NCBI GenBank assembly: GCA_009617715.1
Contig: VTFK01000050.1
Location: forward strand, 744,001-808,000
Reading direction: 5' to 3'
DNA length: 64,000 nucleotides
DNA from: Plectrocnemia conspersa
Taxonomy: Eukaryota > Arthropoda > Insecta > Trichoptera > Polycentropodidae
Under the pieces are notes generated by a model that saw nothing but the letters and a program-made list of their open reading frames with translations, ran no database searches and was not told the DNA's origin. Both the position numbers and the translations under genes were made by a program. Positions 12,551 through 24,842 of the stretch are shown here, one piece after another (position 1 is the first letter of the stretch; each line of letters opens with the position of its first letter).

Positions 12551-13980
12551 GCAATAAGAAAGAGCAATTCTAATAATAAAAAATGGCGTTAGTACGAAAA
12601 AATCAGGTTTTACTAGTTTGCTCGATTGGTCAAGGTTATACATATATTTGACAATATGTGTATGTTACATATGTGTTATAAAAATAAATATGCGTATAGT
12701 ATGTTCTTTGAAAATACACAGGTATTAAAAAATCCTGGTTAAAAAAGTTAAGAGGGATTAAATCGATAGTTTTAGAAAGGCAATTGTAAATCGATTGATA
12801 TGGAAGAGTGGTTCAATCAAACGGCTTATAATACATACATATTAATAAGTATGTGTCTAATCCTTTACTATAGAAATTATTGTATATTATATTAATAGAA
12901 AATATACTTTGATTTATAAATTAATATTGATTTGCCACAATATTATTTTTTTATTTTTTTTAAATCTTCTATTGTAAACTAAAAGCCGTAAGCTCAATGC
13001 GTTACAACAGGTAAGTAAAACTCATTTTGATCTATTATATCTTTAACCTTTAAAATCGTTCTGAATTAACATTATTAACTAAGAAAAAAAAGTTTAACAA
13101 TAAAGAAAATGATACAACACTAATGTGTTATATTTACTTTTCTTATAAACATACTGTCCTATAAAATAAATCTAATTCCCTTATTTTATTAAGAATAATA
13201 ATAAAATATTATAACACAGAAATATAATTTAAACTATTAACTAAATTTTAAACTTTTTTCACACTAAAACTTTAAAAATGAGTAATTTATATGCTAAAGC
13301 TATTTTAATGAATAGTATAAATTAATATTTTGTTAATCGCTGGCTAATGCAATATATATTCTTATGACTCAGCGTGTATGTTCAAGCGTATACAAATAAT
13401 GCACAAATATATATTTTTAGACTTTCATAAATATTATTACCGTTTAAAAAAAATATATACATATATATAACATATTAAAATATATTTTAAAATAATATAA
13501 GAAATATTTACCATGACTAGTGTTTTTAATTTGATTAAAATTCTATTGAACTCCATAAATGGAATTTTTATTATTGATTTCACATATGAATAACTTGTGT
13601 CTATATTTATGAATACAAATTAATTATATAAAATTTGATAATTCAAATATAAAAATAATAATAGTAAAACATTTATTGCAACTCACAAGTATTATATTAT
13701 TTTAATTATTATATATGATAATATTGTAATTCTAACTAAAATATTAAATGCATATTTAATTGTCAATCACTTTTGATCACATAATATTTTTCCTCGTATC
13801 AACATATCAACAACATATCAGCTTATGTTTTATCAGAATTAATGTTTTCCATGAAAACAATAACTCTTGTTTTTCATTTAGATTGCAAACGAATTATTGC
13901 AAAAAATAGTATTAAGTAATTGATTCCTGCATTTTTTCATTTGTTGCTGCTTGGCAAATGTTTGCTTAAAATAATGTTAT
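12550..13980. other. AT-rich sequence with scattered repeat scraps
   Basis: Contains the 13110 copy of the 390-bp unit's CACTAATGTGTTATATTT word. No genes. Confidence 0.4.
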
Positions 13981-14262
13981 ATGGCCAAACAACGCTTTCA
14001 AAATGCATATCAAAAATCCCTATCCCTTTTCCGACTACTTGCTCTAAATAAAGCTGTCAATTTAGTAGATTTAAACCTTGCTTATAAAACTGCAGCTTAT
14101 ATCATCAACCAATATTTTAATATTGTTAATCGTAAATCCCTATCACTTTTCTCACAACCTGCTTTAAATGCAGCTATGAATTGCTCTAAATTTAACTACT
14201 ATTTGTTTTTAAAATTACAGTGGTTATACACCATTAAAAATATTTGTATAAATTTAATTTAA
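13981..14262 (+). CDS. Unrecognised 93-codon ORF with a 40-codon internal repeat
   Basis: The frame encodes KSLSLFRLLALNKAVN at residues 12-27 and KSLSLFSQPALNAAMN at 52-67, exactly 40 codons (120 bases) apart. The DNA words AAATCCCTATC are shared at 14014 and 14134. It has no signal peptide, no recognised domain and sits in AT-rich intergenic DNA. A duplicated satellite-like unit that happens to stay open is at least as likely as a gene. Synonymous versus non-synonymous changes between the two halves cannot be judged with so few sites. Confidence 0.2.
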   Translation: MAKQRFQNAYQKSLSLFRLLALNKAVNLVDLNLAYKTAAYIINQYFNIVNRKSLSLFSQPALNAAMNCSKFNYYLFLKLQWLYTIKNICINLI

Positions 14263-14530
14263 ATTAAACATAACCCTACTAATAATAATAGTAAGCATAC
14301 AAATAAAATATGATTTTGTCAAAATTATCATTGCTTCGATTTATATTTCTACATAAAATAAATTATTTATTAAATAGCATTCCTAAAATTATGTATTTTA
14401 AAATTACTTTAAATATTTCTATTTATCTTGATATATTTAAAAAAAATAACTATGCTTAACCTTATTTAGAAAATGATAGCTTTTGATATAAAAAGTATGA
14501 CAATACAAATACTATTATTAGGAAATATTG
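14263..14530. other. AT-rich sequence
   Basis: Contains TTTATATTTCTACATAAAAT, similar to a word in the 390-bp unit at 9.7-11.15 kb. Nothing else seen. Confidence 0.35.
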
Positions 14531-15320
14531 GGTTTGTGTAGCAAAAATTGTAGCGTGAAAGTGTCACGAGTTTTCGAACTTATTTTGATTAGAACACGTA
14601 TATTTTATAAATCCAACCTATTCCAAAATAACCAGTTTTATAATTTATTACACTTTATATGACATTTGAAAGATTAATGTCCGTTTAAGAACTGGTACGA
14701 AAATCAATTAACTCATATACATTTTTTTGCATACATAAAACCACCGTGCGAAAAACTTTCTTTCGTCCAAAAACAAAATAAACGGGTCACAATACCTAAT
14801 TTATCTCAAATAAAAAAATCAATGCATATATTGTACGTACAATAATATTCCGAATGGGAAAAAAGCACTATACACATTTTCGTCAGATCGAGTAGATTTC
14901 ATTCAAGCGGCAACCGTTTCCTGCGGTGAATTTGTGTAATGATAGACGACGATTTAAATTAAGGTACCTCTTTTTCGGCATGAGAAGAATAAGAAGTAGT
15001 AGTGATATAAAAAAAAAGAACAAGATGAAATTCCCCAAACGGATCGTTCCGTGTTCGACCATGTGAGACAACATCTCGCATGGCGGACGCAACTCGACCG
15101 TGATGAATAACCTGATTAGCCTGAAATTCTGTTAGAATTTACAATATTGTTACGTATTATTTACTGAAATTAAATCAGACATTTCAGAAATTTACAGTTT
15201 TGTTGCCGCCGGCGGCGATTTTATTACGTAATTCAATATTTTTTTAATTAGGCAAGAAACTGCGTTAAACGCTTGGTATATTTCATGTTAATCGACGCTT
15301 CAGTATTCCATTGATTAAAA
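14531..15320. other. GC-elevated unique block
   Basis: CCGATCGT-like and CGGATCGTTCC words, TTGCCGCCGGCGGCGATTTT at 15200, no convincing coding frame (the 69-codon minus frame 14883-15092 has a low-complexity Leu/Phe middle). Candidate regulatory sequence. Confidence 0.25.
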
Positions 15321-16080
15321 GCGTAATTAATAAATTTGAGAAATAAAAATCTTAAATTCAGCAAATAAACTGTTAAAGGCTTTTATGAGTTAAACATATC
15401 AATTGTTACTGTTTGTGCTTAAAATATATTTACAGATGTATCAGTAATTCTAATTTTTTTTAGAAAATTTATATAGATAAATAGACAGATTTTTTTACTG
15501 TGATTTTTTAAAGAATATTACTGTATAATATGCATTTTTTTAAATAATGAAAGCTTTAGTTTTTTGAAATAAGTCTTTACTTATAAAATAATGCTAATTC
15601 AACATTAAAGGAAGTTTGTAAGCTGCTGTAGCAAACGATGTGTAAAGTGACGACTTATTTTTTTTATAAATAAGATATTTTAATTGTTTTCTATACTTTT
15701 GCTCGTAAATATTACTTAAATAATAATATGCACATTCTTTTTTCAACCTTTAACTTTTATTGTGTAAGAAAAAGCACTAAATATATCACTTATAAGTAAT
15801 TTTAATACATTTACTCTTGTACAATCCTTGACGCATTTTTCAAAGCGCTTTTTTAACGATATTTTAAGTGATTGTTGCTAATAAATCTTGTATATATTAA
15901 AGAGTAATAAGAAAATTAATTAACAGTGACAATATTATTACTTTGCGTCATAATTCTATCTTTAGCGGTTCATAAATATTTTTATGCATAAAATTTTTCA
16001 GTAAGTTGCTAATAAATTCTGTAAAGCATAGAAAGCGAATCTTTTAGCAAATGATTCGTCTTTTCTGCGAATTCTGAGTA
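15321..16080. other. AT-rich sequence, nothing recognised
   Basis: T-rich, no repeats noted. Confidence 0.4.
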
Positions 16081-16960
16081 AAACTTATAAACATAAACTT
16101 ACATCACTGAGTCTAAGCACCTGACTAAAGCCGTTATAGTCGCATGGAATTTTCTGCAAAATCGTTTTCATTATGACGCTGAATCACACACACACACTCA
16201 CTCGACATTCTTTCGCAATATTTTTTCCACGGCGATGATTCAAAGCATTCGTTCGTTAGGCAAAATTGATCATCGGCTATAATTTACTGAACAAATTACT
16301 AACAGCGACGCAACTCGCACAGTGGAAACCGCAAATCATTGCGCGGAATTGAACCGTCGACCTATTTTTACCTGTTGGTTTTTAAGACGAGAAATTATAC
16401 CATTTCTCGATCGTTACTATAAACTATCAAGATAAGCTCGCGATGCTTTTTTTGTGGACTGAAAGTATCGATAAACATCGCCACTTCTCCAATTGAAGAG
16501 CTCTCAATGAGTGTTAAATATCTTCATTCGCTTTAGATCTCAAGATCTTGATAATATTGATATACGTATTATGAACTCGTAAAGATCTAGACAGAATCTA
16601 ACAGATGCTACCTTATTGCAAATGCATTCTATTGATATGCTTTCTCTGATAAAGTACCTGACACACAATCCAAATCTTTTATTGTGTACTATTATATGAT
16701 AAACTTTCGTATTTATAACTCAAACTTTATTATGACTTATTCATTGCGGCAGGAAAGGGACACCATAAAAATACTAATGTTCACTAATAACGCTAAACAA
16801 ATAAGAGAATAGTAATAGCAAGATCTCTCTTGAAATTTTCTAACAAATTAAAGATCCGCCATTAATATATTTAGCATATGTTCCATCTCCTATCCTTCAA
16901 TCGAAAATAAGCACACAGTTCAGACACAAATGTGTGCGCAAAGTAAGCAAATAAATTAGA
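16081..16960. other. Unique-looking block, (CA)n at 16184
   Basis: (CA)6-7 at 16184-16197. Neighbouring sequence has many CG words (CCACGGCGATGATTC, GCGACGCAACTCGC). Candidate regulatory region; no gene model. Confidence 0.25.
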
Positions 16961-17431
16961 GTTTCCAACCAGAACCAGATACCAAATTACCCGCACGTTT
17001 TTAAAATAACCGAATACCCAGTTATTTTAATTTCAATATAATATTTAATTTCTCCATATGAAATAAATATCTCAAAATTTTCAAGATTCTCCGGCTATTC
17101 TACTATTTCGCCAAACCCATTTAGAGATTAAGTGGGTAGCAAAAAAGGACAGGAAATTCAAACAGTCCGAAAGTATTATATTGTTTTATAATGTAACTTT
17201 TATGACACAAAAAAATTAAAATGCAAGTATTTGCAAAAAATACACATGGCATACTCGGGGAACAGTTGTACACACAAAAAAAACGACATTTAAATCTATT
17301 GTTATTATTTACCGTCAGTGATTTATGATCGTTAAGAGTCTTGACCCCTCGTTATCCATCGGTTGATGGTTAGCTCTCTAGCAAGAGATGTTAATTATTT
17401 TTAATATTGCAATGCAATTTTGATACCAATT
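16961..17431 (+). repeat. Dispersed repeat family R1, copy 1
   Basis: About 470 bases that recur at 47521-48015 in the same orientation. Shared landmarks in order: GTTTCC.ACC..A, ACCGAATACCCAGTTATTTT (copy 2 ACCGAGTATTCAGTTATTTT), CCATTTAGAGATTAAGTGG, ACTCGGG, TTATTTACCGTCA, CATCGGTTGATGG, CTCTCTAGCAAGAGA. It is probably a non-autonomous transposon of unknown class. No open frame is conserved between copies. Confidence 0.8.
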
Positions 17432-17734
17432 AAAAAAACATATTATTTGATTAGAAAATTAATATTATTGTTGATGAATAAGTAATAATTTTAATCATTA
17501 GCTTTTAAATCTTAGAAACCGTCTGTTCTTTAATATTTTTTTTTATTGAACCTCTGCTTTTTGTTTCCCAAATGAAATTCTAATATTTATCTGTATTTTA
17601 TAAATAAAATTTATAATTATACGTATTCTTTTTTTTTGGTATCAACATTTAAAGAAAATTATTGTAAACAATTCTGTCTGATTTCTGTTACCGTAAATTT
17701 AAAAGTTTCGTTTGAATAATTATACACCCAGAAG

Positions 17735-18060
17735 TTTAAATACATTTTCACCAGTAGATATATATTTCTACTAGCGAAAATATAATTTAACTGAGAGGCA
17801 CTAAAATCCTGCTCTAAAATTTTACAGTTGCGAAATATTTGTCTGGATTACATTACACTATGTTTTAAAAATATGATAGCTATCCTTACCGATATTACTA
17901 CGGACTTATGATATGAGAGCATTGATCAAAGTATATTCAAACCAAATTTTGGTCAATAGGAGAGCAAAACAATTATCATTTCTCAGAAGTCAAAAATTCA
18001 CGTCAAAAGTATTAAATCGTGTCGGCGCCTTTGCAGTGGGAACGCTCGGTAGCGACGTTT
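17735..18060 (+). repeat. Dispersed composite repeat family R2, copy A
   Basis: Starts with a palindromic module (TTTTCACCAGTAG, ATATATTTCTACTAGCGAAA), then CAGTTGCGAAATATT, then ATGATAGCTATCCTTACCGA, TATTACTACGGACTTATGA, TTTTGGTCAATAGGAGAGCA, CTCAGAAGTCAAAAATTCAC and finally GCAGTGGGAACGCTCGGTAG. Parts recur at 19325, 44255, 50490, 53150 and 62590. Confidence 0.75.
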
Positions 18061-18242
18061 ACTGCAAAGTTTAAATTATACTTATGTCAGTATATAATAA
18101 TGAAAAAAAAATACCCGGAAGCAAACCAGGTACCCGGCTAATTAAAGTAAAAATATCATGGTAATGAATTTAGCCAAGTATTTGGATGCCTTAAAATTAA
18201 TCCATTGAGTCATAATAAAACTGTTAATACGTTGATTTAATA

Positions 18243-18410
18243 TGATTTTTGCATATCATTTACGGTCTCTATAACTGAAAATTTAGTTTTTATCTACGTT
18301 GACTTTTAATAAGCATATTTCTCTCTCTTGCTTCAGAGAGGAATATACTTATTAAAAGTTAACATAGATAAAAATTTATATTTTAGCTTCAGAGACATTA
18401 TGCAAAAAAT
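18243..18410. mobile_element. Foldback MITE/large palindrome
   Basis: TATCTACGTTGACTTTTAAT and ATTAAAAGTTAACATAGATA form the core arms around a short centre with CTCTCTCTTGCTTCAGAGAG. The symmetry extends outward through GTCTCT (18265) and AGAGAC (18391-18396) and on to TTTTTGCATA/TATGCAAAAA flanks. Confidence 0.75.
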
Positions 18411-18469
18411 TTAAATTAAAGAAAAAACAGTTTATATGTTGGCTTTTATCTTACATAATCTCTAGTAGA

Positions 18470-19015
18470 ATATAACTCGAGATATCTCGTTTCGTCGAGA
18501 AATCCGGCTTATCCACGCGTGGTCGTCTCGTCGCCGAAAACAACAACAATAACAACTCCGAGAAAAAAGATGTTGCGCTTGCAATTTCACGAAGATGCAT
18601 GCAAAACGAAATCGAAAACGATCATCATGCAACGCAGTGAGAGACAGACGCACGCGATTCGCAGTGAAAATGCAGTGAAAAATAGCGCTAGCACACAATG
18701 CATTTTTTCACACCGAGTTTTGCAATTTAATTGCACATCGATGTGCAAATAATAATGCTCGAACGCGCCGATCCACTCGATTTCGAACTCAACAGACCCG
18801 TTACGCAATGAAAAGCGTCACACCTATAACGATTTTTCACAGTTTTCCGGAGATGAGTGGAAGACAGGTTAAAGTACATTATGCTGTGCGAGTGACATTG
18901 CTCGTGGTGAAATGTCGCCGCCTACTTTCACCAAAATCGACCAATGATGCACAATACGGGAGGGGCTTATCAATAAGTTCAAGTAAATGTGAGACAATTA
19001 TAGTTGCATAATTCT
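18470..19015. other. GC-elevated block with mutually overlapping frames
   Basis: Frames of 67-78 codons are open on both strands across the same DNA (18462-18808), which argues against any being real. Includes AACAACAACAATAACAAC and several CG-rich words. Candidate promoter or enhancer. Confidence 0.25.
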
Positions 19016-19324
19016 AAAAAACAATATGATTTTAGCAAGAAAAAGTCAATGGAATAACAACCAATTTCAATGTGTAATTACTACTTATTTTTCTGGATTA
19101 TATTATGATTATTCTATATTAGGAAAACTATATAAGTAAAATTATATGTCAGCGAGGTTATGTTATGATTGAATTATTTTTTTAGAAACACATGTAAAAA
19201 CAGATTAAAATGGCAATATCCCAAAGATTCAGCAAATCTAATATGTTTTGCTATCATGAAACCTTAAATATATACTGTATGTTACTAACATAGAGAAAAA
19301 TCAATTACGAAACTATTTTCAATA

Positions 19325-19735
19325 GTGAAATCCAAATACATTTTAACCAGTAAAAACATATATTTACTAGCGAAAATATAATTTAATTGATAGCCCCTTG
19401 TGAAATTACATGCTGCTCTAAAATGTCTATGAAACTCTATTTTCCAGTTGACAGTAATTTTAAAACTTTCATTGGGTCAAGGGCAAAATACAAACTTAGC
19501 CAACTAATCTCTCGGGGGTAAACAAGCGGAAGAACAAGTGCGGATTATATTTTCTCTGCACTTTGATATTACACTGTTTCAAAAATATGATAGCTATCCT
19601 AACCAATATTATTACGGACTTCTAATCTGAGAGTATTGGTCATAGCATATTCAAACCGAATTTAAAACAAAACGCAAAAACAATTATCACTTGTGAGAAG
19701 AGATAATTATTTTTGGGCTCTCCCTTTGATCAAAA
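19325..19735 (+). repeat. Composite repeat family R2, copy B
   Basis: Shares the TTTACTAGCGAAAATATAAT module, the ATGATAGCTATCCTAACCAA block, TATTACGGACTTCTAATCTG and AACAATTATCACTTGTGAGA with copy A. It also has an internal segment (TTAGCCAACTAATCTCTCGG, AAGCGGAAGAA) missing from A but present, inverted, in copy C. Confidence 0.75.
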
Positions 19736-19907
19736 TTTGGTTTATATATGCTTCATTCAATTATCAAGTATTGTATGTCGTAATATTGATCAAAAACCTC
19801 AAAATAGGACTAAACAGGAAAAAACTTATATATGTGTTAGAGCAATATTTATAATAATATAATATAAATCAGATGCATAAAGCATCTGTAAAATTCAAAC
19901 ATTTTGG

Positions 19908-20095
19908 TTGATATCAGACGCGTACAGTGAGATACGTTCCCTTTCACTCGCTCGCGTGTTAAGTGACGAGAGTGAATGAGAAGAAGTGGGCGTGCGGAAC
20001 GCATGTAACGCACGCCCTTATCTCTCACTTACTCTCTCACTTAACACGCGTGCGAGCGAAAGGGAATGTATCTCACCGTGCCTGGCTGTATATCA
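19908..20095. mobile_element. Foldback MITE with long inverted arms
   Basis: Arms of about 85 bases: left has GTGAGATACGTTCCCTTTCA then CGCGTGTTAAGTGA and GGGCGTGCG; right has the reverse complement with a few changes, ending CACGCGTGCGAGCGAAAGGG and TCTCACCGTGCC. The turn is at GGAACGCATGTAACG near 20000. No coding capacity. Confidence 0.75.
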
Positions 20096-20099
20096 AATA

Positions 20100-22720
20100 T
20101 TATGAATTACATATATGTATTATAACTTAAATTTTTATCCTATAAATAAAATATTTTGCTAGCAATTGTTAATTATATAAATAAAAAAAGAGGATTCGAA
20201 ATAGTCTGGGCTACTTTTAAATCCGTTATTATTTGCAATGTTTAATGATTTTCTGCTGAAGAATTTTGCTTTTTAATATATTATTTTGTAATAATTTATA
20301 ATTTCTAGTTTAATTTAAGAGGAACAAAAATATTTAAGAGAACCTTAAATAATGATGTTAATCTCAAAAATATAAAATCATTAAATTTATCTGAAGGACT
20401 AAATATTTAAGACAGAAAACCATATTTTTAACAAAACGATTTACTTTTAATACTAAACTGCAGTTTGACCTACGTAAGCCAATACCCCACAGCATCATAG
20501 TGAAATTTATGCAAGAAATATAATTTATAGACAGTATCAAAGAATTATTTATCTTTTTAATTAAATAATAATATCAACTATTCAAAAATTTTATAACTAA
20601 TGCTAAAATCTAATCATTTGACCAAAATACAATTAACCATTTAATTGAAAAATATATGATTTATTATAAAATCATAGACTATATATTAAAAAATAATTAC
20701 TGAACATTTAATATGATTACTAGCTATTAAGCTTTTAAAACTACATTAATTAATAATAATAAGTATAATTTTTACAAACTGTTAATAAACTTTCGGCCAC
20801 GGCTATTTACAATACTTTTTTATAATAAACAAATATTTATTATTTAATAATAGATTTTCACGGAAATAAATATTTGATGTTTAGTAACGCATATTATTCG
20901 ACTGTTAAGAACCTAACATTCAGACATTATAAGATTAACCATTAATTTAAAAAATATTACATTCAATATAAAAAATATAGACTATAGCCTATATAAAACA
21001 ATTACTGAGCATTTAAAATAAAAAATCAGACAACTGATCACTTTTTAAGACTACAGTCTAATAACATTCTGATATTTTATTTTTACTGACCATTCAATTA
21101 GCAACTTATTATTCATACATATTAATTATCATTGCATATTAAAGAAACTGAGCAATTACAATAAAACAACTACAATAAAATTTTCCGGTATAAAAAAAAT
21201 ATTTTTAAATTAAAAATGGCAAAAAAATCAAAATAACTATTTTAAAACATAACTATTATATAATTTTGTTATAGTTATAGCAGTGTCGCATACATCTATT
21301 ATAAATGTGATATACTCAAATTTTATTAGATGTAAAAATAATTTATCAAAAAAAAAAATGAAAAAAATTGACTATTATAAAAATTTCATTAAATAAATAT
21401 TTAATGCCAATTTCATTTGTGGCTCATTTAATAGTAGCCTTGGTCAGTATTGTGCTCAACATGCTTAATCGATTATATAAAAAATCGTATTGCTAAATGA
21501 GTTACATAAATAGTTTTTAACGTTGTTTATTACATAACGTAATTTGTATAGCAAAATTAATAAAGAGAAAAAAATATTAAAACAAAAAAGCAACTCACCC
21601 ATTATTTGGATCCAACGGTAATTCCACTCACGAAGTTATGATATATTATTTATATTTTATATAACAATTAATAACTATTATAAACGAGTTTTTTTACGAT
21701 AACTTATGTAACCACTTTTGTATTGTTTGTGCGACACCACTTGTATAAATTGTTTTTTATGTTTATTTTTTTATTAATAATAACTTATTTATTTTTAGTG
21801 TAAACGAGCCGTAAGAATATCACTAATCACTTTTATATGTGTGTATGTATATTGTATAAAATATGCATAAATATCACAGTGTTTATCGGCAGCGGTTATA
21901 TTTATTAGTAATCACAAACACTTCCAGTTTGAAATGTTAACTTATGCGACGATTAAGATTTCACTGTTCAATGTTACGAATATATCACAGGGCGATCTGA
22001 AAGCAGAAAGAGATAATTTTTCATTAGTACATCGTGTGTAAACATGATGTGTTAGCAATATGCAAAGTGTCATCGGCAAACGGCATTAAAGTTTTTATAT
22101 GTATTTAATTGCAATTTATGGTTGTCCTTGCAAGTGGAGATTATACAGCGTGTTTTAGTATACAATTAAATTTAAAGGACATTCGTTATTATTATGTATT
22201 ATACATTTAAAAGGCAATTAATTTACAAGACCCAATTTTGGATTTTTTTGTTTAATTATTTACATATCTCAATAAAAAAAAATTTATTGAATATTTATAT
22301 TATGGAATAGAGTTATTTTAATTAAATAATAATAATTTTATAGTAATATTTTTAAATATAGTTGTAAAGCATTTCGCAACATTAATAATAATATTTTTTT
22401 AAATATACTTATATAAGAGAATTTATCAGTAAAAACAGTCTAAAAAGGCCATAGATCAATGTCAATTATTATGTTAAATTTTCACCAGTAATTAATTATA
22501 AAAATGTTTTTAATATTATAATTTTATGTTGTCGAATTAAGTTTTCATTTATATTTTAACAGAGAAATAAACTATACGTAGTTAATTATGAAATGAAATT
22601 GCTTCATAAAAATAAAATAAATTACTTCTGATCTATTTTTCGTATGATTTCAGAAGCAAAGTAATATGATATTTTGTTATTAAATACAAAGCAATGTTAA
22701 TTTTTTGCGAAATTTATTTT
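20100..22720. other. AT-rich region with a dispersed short repeat
   Basis: The phrase AATTACTGAACATTTAATAT (20694) recurs as AATTACTGAGCATTTAAAAT (20999) and AATTACTGATCATTTAATAT (25389), and AAGACAGAAAAC(C/T)(A/G) at 20410 and 24623. No genes seen. Confidence 0.4.
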
Positions 22721-22880
22721 CTAAATAAAGTGATAAAAAATCGATACTAGCCATTGAGTTCACAGATGCACAATAATTTTGACAATCACATTTTTTGTCC
22801 TTGTTGGCTATTAATTAGTATGACTATAGCTATTATAAATAACATTAAGATAAGAATATAAATTTCACTAAACATTGCCT
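22720..22880 (+). repeat. Dispersed duplicate, copy 1
   Basis: GATAAAAAATCGATACTAGC, CATTGAGTT, TTGTTGGCTATTAATTAGTA, TGACTATAGCTATTATAAAT, GATAAGAATATAAATTT are shared with 23820-24020. Confidence 0.6.
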
Positions 22881-22969
22881 ATAAAATAACCTCTAAAATA
22901 AATAAATATTTAATGGCAAAGTCAGGTAGTGTTTTTTATTTACTCGAAACATATCCGGTTATTTATTTA

Positions 22970-23560
22970 GTACGCACCCTGTACTACACGCTTTTGTTAT
23001 GCGCCAACCGAAGTGTGCTGATTAAAATTAATAAATTCATATTAGCATACAGTCGGTTATTCGACGGAACGATTTCCTGGTAGAAAATATCTTTGAAATA
23101 ATAAATAATAAAAAAATCGCATAAGCGTTCGAGCGAAAACAAATCGACGAGCGGATTTGTCGAAATGGAAGTGGAAAGACCAGTTTGAGCATTTTTTTCC
23201 AAATAATCATTCGCCGCTGCAAGTCCAAACTAGGATATCGACCAAAATGATTGATAATACGCCAAATTATTGCAAATCCAATTCAACTGGACGCGATCTC
23301 TAAATTTATCTCGATTTCTAGCTCAAAGCGGTGAGGTTTTGTGGAAAAATCTGTTACGATCTCGGCACGACTCATTAGATAATTGCGGGTCGTGCTATAT
23401 AAGGAAAATTTATATGGAACTCGTGTAATTTTAATTCATTTGTGTAGATTATGGTTGGTCGTGTTTTATTGCCGGGTTTGTGCGGTAAAAAAGAGTGGAG
23501 ATTAAATGAGTTAAAGCGAGGTGTATTGGAGCGTAGCTGTAGGAAATTTATTCACGTTGA
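22970..23560. other. Unique GC-elevated block
   Basis: Between the two duplicates. Minus frames of 63 and 72 codons overlap (23037-23228, 22984-23202); neither shows a domain. Candidate regulatory sequence. Confidence 0.25.
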
Positions 23561-23819
23561 TAATAACTTTAGATATATTATTATGTTAGTATAAGTATAT
23601 TGTATGATACGATAAAAGCAGTAAAATTGTATCGACTAAATGTAATTCAAATATTTGTAATATAAAAGTTCCATTGTATGTACATATATAAATATTTTAG
23701 ATAAATTATTGTGCTGTCGCGCTAAATCGCTTTTTTAAATGAAATGGTCAATTTTAATTGGTAAATTATACCTGCTGCTAAAAATAACATAATAAATTAC
23801 TCTTAAACATTATTCGTAT

Positions 23820-24020
23820 TGATTTACAATGGATAAAAAAATCAATAATAGCCATTGAGTTACTTCACAGCTACACAGTATTGCCTCTGAATTATTAGTA
23901 ATTTATGGAATTTCGGCAATTACAGTGTATCTTTTTCTATACTATTTTGATTGTAGGCTATTATTTGTAATGATTATAGCTCTTATAATAATAAGATAAG
24001 AAGATAAATTTTGTAAAAAG
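23820..24020 (+). repeat. Dispersed duplicate, copy 2
   Basis: GATAAAAAAATCAATAATAG, CATTGAGTT, GTAGGCTATTATTTGTAATG, ATTATAGCTCTTATAATAAT match copy 1 about 1.1 kb upstream with insertions. Confidence 0.6.
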
Positions 24021-24842
24021 GACAAAATTAGGCTGTAGATAATGCAACAGTACATTAAAGCAAAAAACTGACTACCTGCATTGTTTTAATACATAATACA
24101 CAACTTTATTTTTAGAGTTTTAGTGTTTTGATGTAAATATTATTTTTTAATTTTAAATGCAATTTATTTTTATTGCAGAAAATTAATTTAAAAATATATA
24201 TAGAGTAAATACTATAATATATTATAAATAAATTTAATCGTATGTACTATAAATACTTGAAGTATTTTTTAAGAAACTTCACTAAAATGTTTATATTAAT
24301 ATTACAATTATTATATTGATGTATATAATACATTGTTTATAATTGTTTTATCGTTAAATAACATTATCATTAAATTACTACAATATAAAGATGTTACGCA
24401 AAATTTTAAAGTAAGTCTACATTTTTATTAAAAATATATTGAACATACATACAACAATGCATTTGGGCTACTTTAAGCTGTCACTTATTTATATTTGTAA
24501 TAATAATAAATATTTATTAATAATAAAAATATTCTTTATTATTTTTGAAGGTGAGAAATTAAATAAAGACATGTAAAACATATAAATTTTTATTACTCAC
24601 GCATTTGTATGATTAATATTTAAGACAGAAAACTGCATTTTTTAATTTAATATGTATTGTTATTACATTACTGAAGATTATTTAACGGAAGCCAAATGCA
24701 TCACAATAAGTATATGTTTAATATATGAGTGCAAAAAAATACTGTATGATTATTGCTTAGTAACTTTAAAATAAAACTTTCAATAATAATATTAATTAGT
24801 TAATAATTATAAATGCTTAGTAAATTTTGAATAAATAATCAG

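Noticed and set aside
18462..18808. Overlapping ORFs of 73-78 codons on both strands
   Set aside because: Open on both strands over the same DNA, no family, no splice context.
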